Shown here: one piece after another, positions 1 through 6,935 of the stretch
How the letters are laid out: each line of letters opens with the position of its first letter
How positions within the stretch are numbered: position 1 is the first letter of the stretch
Assembly: GCA_037968835.1 (NCBI GenBank)
Contig: JBBKWG010000146.1
Coordinates: 1 to 13,407 of the forward strand
Length of the DNA stretch: 13,407 bases
DNA from: JBBKWG01 sp037968835
Lineage (GTDB): Bacteria; Pseudomonadota; Alphaproteobacteria; Rhodobacterales; Rhodobacteraceae
Direction: 5' to 3'
Program-made: the position numbers and the translations under genes
The notes under the pieces: model-generated
Databases searched by the model: none
The model's input: only the letters and a program-made list of their open reading frames with translations
Told to the model about the DNA's origin: nothing

Positions 1-932
1 TGCGTGTGGAATGTGTCGATCGTCTTCAGCCCCCACGCCTGTCCTTTTTTGCGTTCATCCTCGGTCCAGGTCACCGTCTCCCAGTCGGGTTGTAGGATCA
101 GCCGGGCACCGGCATTCGCGAGTTCGACGCGATTTCCCGCAGGCTCCCACACGTACAGAAAGAACGTTCCCTGAATAGCGTGTTTGTGCGGTCCGGTTTC
201 GATGTGGACCCCGTTCTCAAGAAAGATGTCGGCGGCGCGCAGGATGTCCTCGCGCTGATCGGTGGCATAGGTGACGTGGTGCAGGCGATTCTCGCCGCGC
301 CCGTGTTCTTCGGTGCAGGCAAGGTCGTAGCTCTTGTTGTTGACGGTGAACCAGCAGCCGCCCAAGCGCCCATTGTTCAGTCGGACCTGCTCGGTCACGC
401 GGGCGCCAAGACAGGTTTGCATGAAATCGCGAAAGGCGGTCACATCCTCGGCCAACAGATTGAGATGATCCAGACGCCGCGGACACGCGCCCTGCGCATG
501 AAACCGGCTCGCCATGTTCTTCAGCGCAGGCGCGTCGTCAGCGTCAGGTAGGTATTTGCGCGTCTCCCAGTAGATTTCGAATACATGGCCGAACGGATCC
601 TCGAAACGATACGCGCGCCCGTGTCCGGCATCGCCGTCAACCCATCCATGCGCCTTATAGCCCGACGCCTCGATAGCCGCGACCCGCCGGTGCAGCGCCG
701 CCTCGGACGACGTGCGATAGCCGATATGGGCCACGCCAGTCTGGTCGTGCGCGGTCAGTTTCAGTGTGTGGAATTCATAATCGTCCCAGGCCCGAAGATA
801 GGCGCTATCACCGTCGCGGGCCGACAATTTCAACCCGTAGACCCGCGTGAAGAAATCGAGGCTTTCGTCGAACTTGTCAGTCAGAACTTCGACGTGGCCA
901 AGATGCGCGATATCGAAAATCGGTTCGGACAT
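1..932 (-). CDS. Class I extradiol ring-cleavage dioxygenase (catechol 2,3-dioxygenase type), 3' end cut by window
   Basis: VOC-fold, two-domain extradiol dioxygenase; 310 residues are visible and only a short C-terminal tail should be missing, since family members are about 305-320 residues. The N-terminal VOC module spans about 8-122 and the catalytic module about 153-273. The 2-His-1-carboxylate Fe(II) ligands are visible as H156 (RLDHLNLL), H219 (RLHHVTYAT) and E270 (PAGNRVEL). The 51-residue H219-E270 spacing equals that of XylE H214-E265. The second-sphere H246 and Y255 of XylE correspond to H251 and Y260. The XylE acid-base His199, however, aligns with Y202 (KSYDLA), which is unusual. 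The start is ATG at 932, seven bases after the dctM stop, with a weak GAGA upstream, suggesting translational coupling. It is the last visible gene of the GntR/O-demethylase/TRAP operon, so a catechol made by O-demethylation is the likely substrate; the exact diol cannot be read from sequence. Confidence 0.93.
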   Translation of the reverse strand, partial: MSEPIFDIAHLGHVEVLTDKFDESLDFFTRVYGLKLSARDGDSAYLRAWDDYEFHTLKLTAHDQTGVAHIGYRTSSEAALHRRVAAIEASGYKAHGWVDGDAGHGRAYRFEDPFGHVFEIYWETRKYLPDADDAPALKNMASRFHAQGACPRRLDHLNLLAEDVTAFRDFMQTCLGARVTEQVRLNNGRLGGCWFTVNNKSYDLACTEEHGRGENRLHHVTYATDQREDILRAADIFLENGVHIETGPHKHAIQGTFFLYVWEPAGNRVELANAGARLILQPDWETVTWTEDERKKGQAWGLKTIDTFHT

Positions 933-939
933 GGAAATC

Positions 940-2244
940 TCAGTTTATCATGGTGTCGGGCAAAAACAGCGCGATTTGGGGAAACGCGACGATGATCAGA
1001 AGCGCCACGAGCATCATCACCCAAAACAGGATCACGCCCGAGAATATCTGCCCCAGCGAGACGTGCGGCGCCACCGACTTGACGATGAAGACATTCAGGC
1101 CCACCGGCGGCGAAATCAGCCCCATTTCAAGGGACAGGACGACAAGAACGCCGAACCATATCGGGTCAATTCCCAAGTCGAGGATGATCGGGAAGAAGAT
1201 CGGAAGCGTCAGCACCAGCATCGCGAAACCTTCCAGAAAGCAACCGAGGACGATGTAGATCAGCAAGATCAACAGTAGCACGCTTGTCGCGGAAAGGTTC
1301 ATTGCCTCGACGATTTCGCCGACTGCCGATGGGATCTGGCTCAGCGCCAGAAACGGGTTGATCAGATGCGCCGCAATCAGGATCAGCATCACGGTCGCGG
1401 TCGTCACCACGCTGTCCTTGGATGCCTCCCAGAGCGTCCCGAATGCCAATGTGCGCGTCACGAGCCCGATCAGGATGACCGCCCCTGCCCCGACCGCTGC
1501 CGCTTCGACAGGCGAGAACAGACCGCCGTATATTCCGCCGATGGTCAGAACGATGATCGCAACGATTGGCCCCGCCCGCGACAACGCCGCAATCTTCTCC
1601 CTGAGGCTGGTTTTGGGTCCCGGAGGGCCGAACTCGGGTCTGATGTAGCAAAGCACCGTGACGGCCAGCACGAACAGCGACAGCAATAAAAGCCCCGGAA
1701 ACACGCCCGCCAGAAATAGCCGCCCGATGGATTGCTCTGTCAGGATTGCGTAGATCACAAAGCCCGTCGACGGCGGGATCAGGATGCCAAGCGTTCCGCC
1801 GGCCGCGACAACGCCGGTGGACAGACGTGGATCGTAATTGTAACGGTCCATTTCCCCTAGCGCGACCTTGCCCATCGTAAGTGCCGACGCGACCGACGAT
1901 CCCGACAGCGCGGCAAACCCGCCGCACCCGATGACCGTGGCCGAGGCCAGACCGCCCTTCACCGATCCGATGACGGCATAGGCGGCATCGTATAGCCTGC
2001 GGCTCATTCCGGTGGCCGAGGCGATGTTTCCCATCAGGATGAACAGTGGGATGACGACAAGTTCCGGCGAAGATCCAAGCGTGAACGCTTCCGAGGCCAG
2101 CAGCGACGTCGCCGCATTCAGACCGTTCAATACCCAAATGCCAATGAAACCCACGAAAAACATGGCGAACGCCACGGGTATCCGCAAGATCAACAGAACG
2201 AAAAGTGCCACGATTCCATAGACGCCCGCGGCAGTGGCGGTCAT
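940..2244 (-). CDS. dctM: TRAP transporter large permease subunit DctM
   Basis: 434-residue, very hydrophobic membrane protein of the usual DctM length (about 425-430), the Na+-coupled channel subunit of a DctPQM uptake system in the inner membrane. Family motifs visible include the GNIASATGMSRRLYDAAY region, the GSS-containing loop after GGFAALSG, GGTLGILIPPS, and near the C-terminus ISPPVGLNVFIVKSVAP. The start is ATG at 2244, giving MTATAAGVYG and then the first membrane segment. It overlaps the dctQ stop as ATGA, the usual DctQ-DctM arrangement. A longer reading frame extends upstream to 2553 but lies wholly inside dctQ and lacks membrane character, so it is not used. The gene ends in TGA at 940, seven bases before the dioxygenase start. 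The substrate is presumably an organic acid; the neighbours suggest a methoxylated aromatic acid (inference). Confidence 0.96.
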   Translation of the reverse strand: MTATAAGVYGIVALFVLLILRIPVAFAMFFVGFIGIWVLNGLNAATSLLASEAFTLGSSPELVVIPLFILMGNIASATGMSRRLYDAAYAVIGSVKGGLASATVIGCGGFAALSGSSVASALTMGKVALGEMDRYNYDPRLSTGVVAAGGTLGILIPPSTGFVIYAILTEQSIGRLFLAGVFPGLLLLSLFVLAVTVLCYIRPEFGPPGPKTSLREKIAALSRAGPIVAIIVLTIGGIYGGLFSPVEAAAVGAGAVILIGLVTRTLAFGTLWEASKDSVVTTATVMLILIAAHLINPFLALSQIPSAVGEIVEAMNLSATSVLLLILLIYIVLGCFLEGFAMLVLTLPIFFPIILDLGIDPIWFGVLVVLSLEMGLISPPVGLNVFIVKSVAPHVSLGQIFSGVILFWVMMLVALLIIVAFPQIALFLPDTMIN

Positions 2245-2744
2245 GGGTGCGGTTCCTTGCGGATGTCGCGTCCCGATAAGGCAAGCTCGACGGCGCGCAG
2301 CATCAGGGCGAGCGCTGCAAGCATCAGAAAGGCGATCATCGCCCATTGGAACCAGGCTTTCGGCAGATAAAGAAGGTTCGTCGACAGGTTGAGCATTTGC
2401 GAAAGGATCGCGCTGTCCCACGTCGCCCATGCCAGCGCCGCAAATATCGTCGCCCCCAGCAGCGCGGCGATGATGTCGATGACATCGTTCATTGCGGCAG
2501 GAAAATAGGGTTCGAACAGATCGACGGCGATGTGACCGCCCAGCCGGTCGCAAAGCGCCATCGGGGCAAAGACAAGGACGATCATCGTCATCATGGTGAT
2601 GTCCTGCCCGCCATAAAGCGGGCTGCCCAATGCGCGGCCGACAACGTCGATCAGGATCACGATCACCGCGAAGATAAGTCCGGTCGAACCGATGGCGGCG
2701 GACAGGCCGATAAGCCTGTCCGCGACTTTGCGCAATTGCCTCAC
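2241..2744 (-). CDS. dctQ: TRAP transporter small permease subunit DctQ
   Basis: 167-residue four-helix membrane protein matching DctQ in size and layout, with hydrophobic segments at about 14-36, 48-66, 88-109 and 129-152. The loop with GGQDI and the CDRLGGHIAVDL stretch after helix 2 are typical of the family. The chosen start is GTG at 2744, four bases after the dctP stop codon. The frame is open to 2825, but that extension would overlap dctP by 77 bases and is basic and hydrophilic. A TTG at 2735 is a weaker alternative. No convincing Shine-Dalgarno sequence precedes the GTG, so translation is probably coupled to dctP. It overlaps dctM by four bases (ATGA). It acts with DctM as the membrane part of the transporter fed by DctP. 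Confidence 0.93.
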   Translation of the reverse strand: MRQLRKVADRLIGLSAAIGSTGLIFAVIVILIDVVGRALGSPLYGGQDITMMTMIVLVFAPMALCDRLGGHIAVDLFEPYFPAAMNDVIDIIAALLGATIFAALAWATWDSAILSQMLNLSTNLLYLPKAWFQWAMIAFLMLAALALMLRAVELALSGRDIRKEPHP

Positions 2745-2748
2745 GCGG

Positions 2749-3723
2749 TTACTTCTGCATCGCGGCGAGCGCGGCGTCACCGCCCACGCCTGCGACATAT
2801 TCCGCGACAATCGAGGATACCGCATCCGCGAATGCCTGTGCTTCTTCCGCGGTCAGATCGACGAATGTATTCTTGGCATCTTCTCGGGCACGGGCAACAC
2901 CGGCCTTACCAGTCTCGATCCACGCGGATTCAGCGTTTTGTGATACCTCGCGACCGATATTCGCGTCGACTGCGGCCTTCGCTTCGTCCGAAAGCGCGTT
3001 GTAAGACCCCTCGCCCATAACAGCATAAAACGCGAGACGACCAAGCGGCGCGCCAATCGTGAACGCATCCGCCACTTCGTCGAGCTTGAAGTCGTCCAGC
3101 GTCGATGAGCCGGTAAAGACGCCGTCGATCAGGCCGGTCTGCATGGCGTTGTAAACCTGATTGATCGGCATCTGGACCGGCGTCGCGCCAAGGGCCTCGG
3201 CGACCTTGCCAGCGGTGGCACCGGCGACGCGAATTTTCAGCCCCTGAAGGTCCGCCGGCGTGCGAATGACCTTGTCGCGCATGATCATGATGTTCGGCTC
3301 AGAGGTCCACAGCCCGACCGGAATGGTCCCCGGGAACTCGCTCTTGATCTCGTCTATCGCGTCCCAAAGCGCATCGCAGCCGCATTTGCCTTCGGGCACG
3401 ACGCCCGGAAGCTCGACGATCATCGTCTTTTCGAACTGCGAGGATGTGTAACCCGGAAGTCCCCACGTGATCTCGGCCACACCCTGGACGGCACGGATGT
3501 ATTGCTCGACCGGTCCGGCACCCAGCTCGCCGCCATGATAGCCGCGCACGGTCAGGCTTCCGTTCGTCGCTGCCGAAAAATCGGCGTTCAGCTTTTCGAT
3601 AACCGATGCGTTCACGGTATGAAACGGCGGCGTGAAGTTGGCGAATTTCAGTTCCTGCGCAGAGGCGGGCAGTGTCGTGGCCGCGGCAAGCGCAAGCCCG
3701 ATAAGTGTCGTTCTGATGGTCAT
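2749..3723 (-). CDS. dctP: TRAP transporter periplasmic substrate-binding protein DctP
   Basis: 324-residue solute-binding protein with a clear Sec signal peptide (positive MTIR, a hydrophobic core, then LPASA, cleavage expected after residue 22 before QELKF). The mature part has DctP hallmarks: the LKIRV motif with R165, the arginine that in DctP proteins usually pairs with a substrate carboxylate; ALGATPVQM; and the NQVYNAMQTGLIDGVF stretch. It binds a carboxylated ligand in the periplasm and delivers it to DctQM. Two cysteines close together (KCGCD, residues 114 and 116) may form a surface or disulfide feature. The start ATG at 3723 has a strong GGGAGG six bases upstream. The upstream 93-base gap contains two GC-rich stem-loops. 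The ligand is unknown; operon context suggests a methoxy- or hydroxy-aromatic acid, which is inference. Confidence 0.95.
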   Translation of the reverse strand: MTIRTTLIGLALAAATTLPASAQELKFANFTPPFHTVNASVIEKLNADFSAATNGSLTVRGYHGGELGAGPVEQYIRAVQGVAEITWGLPGYTSSQFEKTMIVELPGVVPEGKCGCDALWDAIDEIKSEFPGTIPVGLWTSEPNIMIMRDKVIRTPADLQGLKIRVAGATAGKVAEALGATPVQMPINQVYNAMQTGLIDGVFTGSSTLDDFKLDEVADAFTIGAPLGRLAFYAVMGEGSYNALSDEAKAAVDANIGREVSQNAESAWIETGKAGVARAREDAKNTFVDLTAEEAQAFADAVSSIVAEYVAGVGGDAALAAMQK

Positions 3724-3743
3724 TGTGATCCTCCCGGAATGGT

Positions 3744-3803
3744 GGCCCTGCTTCGTGCGGGCCTTATTAATTCGGGCGGCGGTCAGGTTCGCTCACGCCG
3801 CCC
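3744..3803 (-). promoter_or_regulatory. Two tandem GC-rich stem-loops between the O-demethylase gene and dctP
   Basis: In the 93-base gap, GGGCGGCG (3774-3781) and CGCCGCCC (3796-3803) form a perfect 8-bp stem with a 14-base loop. GGCCC (3744-3748) and GGGCC (3759-3763) form a second stem, extendable by two pairs past a one-base bulge. Neither is followed by a T-run on the minus strand, so they do not look like classical intrinsic terminators. In transporter operons such structures often set unequal transcript levels by RNA processing or stabilisation; that role here is inference. Confidence 0.5.
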
Positions 3804-3816
3804 TAGCATCATTGCC

Positions 3817-5223
3817 TCAAGCGGCCTTTGTGCGCCAGCTATCTGACGCGTAACCCTCACGCACTTCGCTTGAATATGGCGTCGGCGACACCCGAACCCG
3901 GATTTCCGCCTGCTTGTGCTTTTCAGCCGACGTCTTCCTGGTGTCGTCCGGTTCGCCCCATTTCAGGGTAAGCACATCCCCGATTTCGACGCTCTGCTCG
4001 ACAACGCCCAGCGACAACAGGCACCGTTCGTTGTAGCTGTAGCCATTGAACATCGACATGCCGACCATCTTGTCGCCGTGCATCACCATGTCCGCCGAGG
4101 ACGATGCGTAGTTTGGCTGCGGGAAGTCGATCCATTTGTATGGAATGCCCTCGTCGAAGGCCGAGGCGATCACTTTGAGAACGTCTTCCTTGTTCCACTC
4201 GAACGTGACCTTTTTCCGGTTCGATTTGCTTTCCTTCATCTTGTAAAGCGCCTCTTTGCCGACGAAATCGTCCTTCTTCCAGCCAATGTAGAAATCATAG
4301 CCAAGCTCGAACGGATTGACGTAGTAGTCCTCGATGTTGTCCGACACGAAGCTGCCGCCGATCGCGCCTGCGGCCTCGTACATGTCCGCGCCCAGCCAGT
4401 CGCGGTAGTCGGCCAGCATTCCGTCGCCGGTATAGATGCCGGGCAAAGGTGACGGGATCCATCCGGACTCGAGCGTGTTCGTCGAATAGGCGCGACTGCC
4501 GCATCGTACGAGATCAACGCCCGCGTCCTCGGCAGCCTGCAGGATCGTGGCGTGAATGTAGTGCCTGTCGTCGTAGGGGCCCCAGATCTCCAGCCCCGGC
4601 GCGCCGGACATGCCGTGACGCAGCGCCTGCACCTTCTTTGAACCGACATTGATCCAGTCGACGTGGAAGAACTTGATGTCCTGAATTGGCCCGCCATTCA
4701 TTTTCTCGAATATCTTCGGCGCATCCGGCCCCTGGATCTGATAGCGATAGTGGGTGCGCAGAACGCGTTCTCCCTCGGGTCGCGAGGTTGAACGCGGATC
4801 GTGCTTTATCCGCACATTCCACTTGCCCCACGCGGCGCAGAACATCAGCCAGTTCGATGTCGGCGCACGTCCGACGAGGATAAATTTGTCGGCGCGCTCA
4901 CGGAAAATGATGTGGTCGCCGATCACATGACCATTCGGCGTCACGGGCACGAAGTGCTTGGCCCGATTGAGATCGAAATTCGCGAAGTTGTTGATGCCGT
5001 GATGGGCCAGGAATTCTTCGGCTTGCGGACCTTCGACGATAAGTTCGTCCATGTGATGGGACTGATCGAACAGAACCGCGGTATGCCGCCAGGCCTCCTG
5101 TTCTACGCGCCAGTTATGAAACTCGGGCGTTACGACCGGATAGACATACATACCGATCTGGGAATTGCGCAGCATCTCGACCGGATTGCTGTATTTTTTC
5201 ATGACATCGGACAGGCTGGGCAT
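3817..5223 (-). CDS. ligM: Tetrahydrofolate-dependent aromatic O-demethylase, LigM/DesA type (GcvT fold)
   Basis: 468-residue member of the aminomethyltransferase (GcvT) superfamily, close in length to the vanillate/3-O-methylgallate demethylase LigM (about 471) and the syringate demethylase DesA. These enzymes move the methyl of an aryl methoxy group to tetrahydrofolate, leaving a catechol and 5-methyl-THF in the cytoplasm. As I recall LigM's active site, its residues have counterparts here: Y28 (GMYVYPVV), H57 (DQSHHMDE), R119 (VGRAPTSNW), Y246 (SRAYSTNT) and W255 (ESGWIPS). The spacing matches LigM Tyr31, His60, Arg122, Tyr247 and Trp256 with small indels. The C-terminal part (about 345-455) looks like the GcvT barrel. 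The ATG at 5223 has AGAGGAGA about 9 bases upstream, and the gene starts 21 bases after the GntR stop. A plain glycine-cleavage T protein is unlikely because of length (T protein is about 370) and context. Substrate not determined: vanillate, syringate, 3-O-methylgallate or a guaiacol-type compound are possible. Confidence 0.86.
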   Translation of the reverse strand: MPSLSDVMKKYSNPVEMLRNSQIGMYVYPVVTPEFHNWRVEQEAWRHTAVLFDQSHHMDELIVEGPQAEEFLAHHGINNFANFDLNRAKHFVPVTPNGHVIGDHIIFRERADKFILVGRAPTSNWLMFCAAWGKWNVRIKHDPRSTSRPEGERVLRTHYRYQIQGPDAPKIFEKMNGGPIQDIKFFHVDWINVGSKKVQALRHGMSGAPGLEIWGPYDDRHYIHATILQAAEDAGVDLVRCGSRAYSTNTLESGWIPSPLPGIYTGDGMLADYRDWLGADMYEAAGAIGGSFVSDNIEDYYVNPFELGYDFYIGWKKDDFVGKEALYKMKESKSNRKKVTFEWNKEDVLKVIASAFDEGIPYKWIDFPQPNYASSSADMVMHGDKMVGMSMFNGYSYNERCLLSLGVVEQSVEIGDVLTLKWGEPDDTRKTSAEKHKQAEIRVRVSPTPYSSEVREGYASDSWRTKAA

Positions 5224-5244
5224 TTTGAAATGTCTCCTCTGATT

Positions 5245-5988
5245 TTATTCTTCGGTAAGAAGTGACATGCCGGGAACCCGCGTCGCGATGCCCGGTCCGG
5301 CATTGGCAAGATGTTGAAGGTTCTGGCGAGCCAGACGTGCGTGCTCGCGCGCCAAAGCCTCGGCGCGCGCGCCTTCGCGGCCCCTGATTGCCGACAGCAT
5401 GGCCTTGTGCTGATCCTGCGCACGGATCAGCGATGCCTGGAAATCGGGGATCAGTTCCTGTTCCTGAAGAAACGCGCTTGGTGATGCCAGCGGCAGGCGA
5501 TTGATCCGCTCCGCCTCGCGTTGGACAACCGAGCTTCCAGCCATTCTTGCCAACAGGTCGTGAAAGGCCGCGTTCAGCCGAACATAGGCGTCAAAGTCGA
5601 GACCGCCCGGTCCCGCAAGAGCCACATCAATGGCTGCAAGCGTCCGGTCAGCCTCGCTCAGAAGCGCCGGGTCCGCGCCCCGCTCCGCTGACAGGCGCGC
5701 CGCCGTTCCTTCGATCACGCCACGCAATTCGATTGCGTCGTTGATATCATCGAGTGTGAAGCGCGCGACGCGACAGCCGCCGGTCTCGATCCGCGCCAGT
5801 AGACCCTCGGCCACCAGCCGGTCCATCGCCTGGCGCAATGGCGTGCGCGAAATCCCGAGACGTTCGGAAAGCGCGACTTCCGACAGCCGCGTGTTCGCGT
5901 CGAATGTGCCGGACATGACAAGCGAGCGCAGGCCGAGAAGCGCCTTTTCAAACTGCGTCATGCGTTCGGACAAAACGGTTCCTCTCAT
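5245..5988 (-). CDS. GntR-family transcriptional regulator, FadR/FCD subfamily
   Basis: 247-residue regulator. The N-terminal winged helix covers about 12-76, with the recognition region LSEVALSERLGISRTPLRQA (35-54), typical of GntR. The C-terminal FCD ligand-binding domain covers about 85-225. Its metal-site residues are visible as N139 and H143 (NAAFH), H194 (DQHKAML) and H216 (REHARLA), the usual D/N-H-H-H set, which suggests a metal-dependent carboxylate effector. It heads the operon with the O-demethylase, TRAP and dioxygenase genes, 21 bases before the O-demethylase start, so it probably represses its own operon until the aromatic acid or a metabolite binds (inference). Start ATG at 5988 has GGAG only two bases upstream; M10 (5961) is an alternative but lacks a ribosome-binding site. 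Two ATTGTATACA boxes upstream are candidate operators. Confidence 0.92.
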   Translation of the reverse strand: MRGTVLSERMTQFEKALLGLRSLVMSGTFDANTRLSEVALSERLGISRTPLRQAMDRLVAEGLLARIETGGCRVARFTLDDINDAIELRGVIEGTAARLSAERGADPALLSEADRTLAAIDVALAGPGGLDFDAYVRLNAAFHDLLARMAGSSVVQREAERINRLPLASPSAFLQEQELIPDFQASLIRAQDQHKAMLSAIRGREGARAEALAREHARLARQNLQHLANAGPGIATRVPGMSLLTEE

Positions 5989-6026
5989 GACTCCATCTTC
6001 AGTGGAGAACTTGCAACAATGACTAG

Positions 6027-6048
6027 ATTGTATACATTAATCTGTCAA
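6027..6048 (-). promoter_or_regulatory. Candidate promoter (TTGACA) with operator box 1 for the GntR operon
   Basis: On the minus strand a perfect -35 hexamer TTGACA (6048-6043) lies 60 bases from the GntR start codon. The palindromic core TGTATACA (6036-6029), inside the ten-base box ATTGTATACA read on the plus strand (6027-6036), begins six bases downstream, where the -35/-10 spacer and -10 would be. The -10 is poor (TCTAGT or TAGTCA, depending on spacing). ACAAT (6016-6020) also forms an inverted repeat with ATTGT (6027-6031). A repressor on the box would block polymerase. Palindromes of this kind are typical FCD-GntR operators; the match to this protein is inference. Confidence 0.55.
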
Positions 6049-6088
6049 TTCCCGTTTGAAGGTCATTTCCAATGCCGATGGGCCAATT

Positions 6089-6098
6089 ATTGTATACA
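6089..6098 (+). promoter_or_regulatory. Operator box 2 for the GntR-family regulator (candidate)
   Basis: The second exact copy of ATTGTATACA, with the same palindromic TGTATACA core (6091-6098), lies 62 bases centre to centre from box 1, close to six helical turns. It is about ten bases past the nitroreductase stop codon, upstream of the TTGACA hexamer. In-phase spacing would allow two dimers to bind one DNA face or to loop. Direct evidence is the repeated sequence only. Confidence 0.5.
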
Positions 6099-6107
6099 CC
6101 GAAAGCA

Positions 6108-6902
6108 TCAGTCGATCTTCGAAGCATCCTTGTACATCACCCGGTGCCGACGGGTCTTGATCCAATCGTCAAGTTCCTCGTCGGTCATGAAGTGCTCGCT
6201 ATTGTATCGATCCCAGTGCACGATTTCCTCTGCAGGTCGCCGCCATCGCTTGTAGGGCGCTGCGGCTGGCGGCCCGAACAGCAAGATGTCCAGAACCGAA
6301 ATTTCTTCGGGGATACCCAACAATGGCCGCATCGCGTCCTGTGCTTCCTGCTGCCCGATCGCGGTCACCCACCAGACGTTGTAGCCAAGCGCCGCCGCCG
6401 CCAGATGCGCTGACATCGTCGCGGCCGCCACCGATTGAAGAAGGATGCGTTCGGCGTTCTCGTGGTATTTCCGGTCAAGGTCGGAACCATCGTTCAAAAC
6501 CGGAAACGCGTTCGTCCACCGCATGTCGGAACATACCACCACAAACCCCGGAGCAGTCGCCAACCCGCGATAATCAGGGGTCGGAAACTTCATCTTGGCC
6601 TTCGCGCGAAACCGTTGTTCGGCCACGAAATACTCCGCCATCTTGGCTTTCATGTCGGCATCCCGCACCACGATGAACTGCCAGGGCTGCGCATTCGCCC
6701 CCGAAGGCGCGTGCCGCGCGGCTTCAAGGATCAGGTCGTAATGCGCGTCGGGCACCACATAGTCGGGATCGAACTTGCGCACGGTGACCCGGTTGCGGAT
6801 CACCTGCATCAAGGCATCGTATCTGGTCAGATCGCCGATTTCGGGCAGATCGACCTCGGCCTCGGCTTGGGAAAGATCAACGTAAGGAGTTGTGTCGGTC
6901 AT
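6108..6902 (-). CDS. Nitroreductase-family flavoprotein (NAD(P)H:FMN oxidoreductase fold)
   Basis: 264-residue nitroreductase-family protein. The FMN-binding signatures are visible: RNRVTVRKF (36-44) with its spaced arginines, PSGANAQPW (66-74) at the flavin and dimer interface, and near the C-terminus LFGPPAAAPYKRWRRPAEEIV, the segment that usually completes the FMN site. Family members transfer hydride from NAD(P)H to nitro groups, quinones, enones or haloaromatics, and several work as dehydrogenases or dehalogenases; which applies here cannot be told. The start ATG at 6902 has AGAGGA about six bases upstream. It is the last gene of the ThDP enzyme-permease-nitroreductase set, 33 bases after the permease stop. 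There is an N-terminal extension of about 30 acidic residues before the first helix. No T-run terminator is seen after the stop. Confidence 0.88.
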   Translation of the reverse strand: MTDTTPYVDLSQAEAEVDLPEIGDLTRYDALMQVIRNRVTVRKFDPDYVVPDAHYDLILEAARHAPSGANAQPWQFIVVRDADMKAKMAEYFVAEQRFRAKAKMKFPTPDYRGLATAPGFVVVCSDMRWTNAFPVLNDGSDLDRKYHENAERILLQSVAAATMSAHLAAAALGYNVWWVTAIGQQEAQDAMRPLLGIPEEISVLDILLFGPPAAAPYKRWRRPAEEIVHWDRYNSEHFMTDEELDDWIKTRRHRVMYKDASKID

Positions 6903-6935
6903 TGCGTCCTCTTTGCCATTCGTTGCACGCTCCGG

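Noticed and set aside
2245..2553. N-terminal extension of dctM
   Set aside because: The open frame continues upstream, but it is entirely within dctQ. The ATG at 2244 overlaps the dctQ stop in the usual way and gives the normal DctM length.
2745..2825. Longer start for dctQ
   Set aside because: It would overlap dctP coding sequence and add 27 basic, hydrophilic residues not seen in DctQ proteins; the GTG at 2744 fits the operon spacing.
3774..3803. Rho-independent terminator after the O-demethylase gene
   Set aside because: The stem is strong, but no run of T follows on the minus strand, and genes of the same apparent operon continue downstream.
3817..5223. Glycine cleavage T protein
   Set aside because: Same superfamily, but about 100 residues longer, without gcvH/gcvP neighbours, and with residues and spacing that match LigM.
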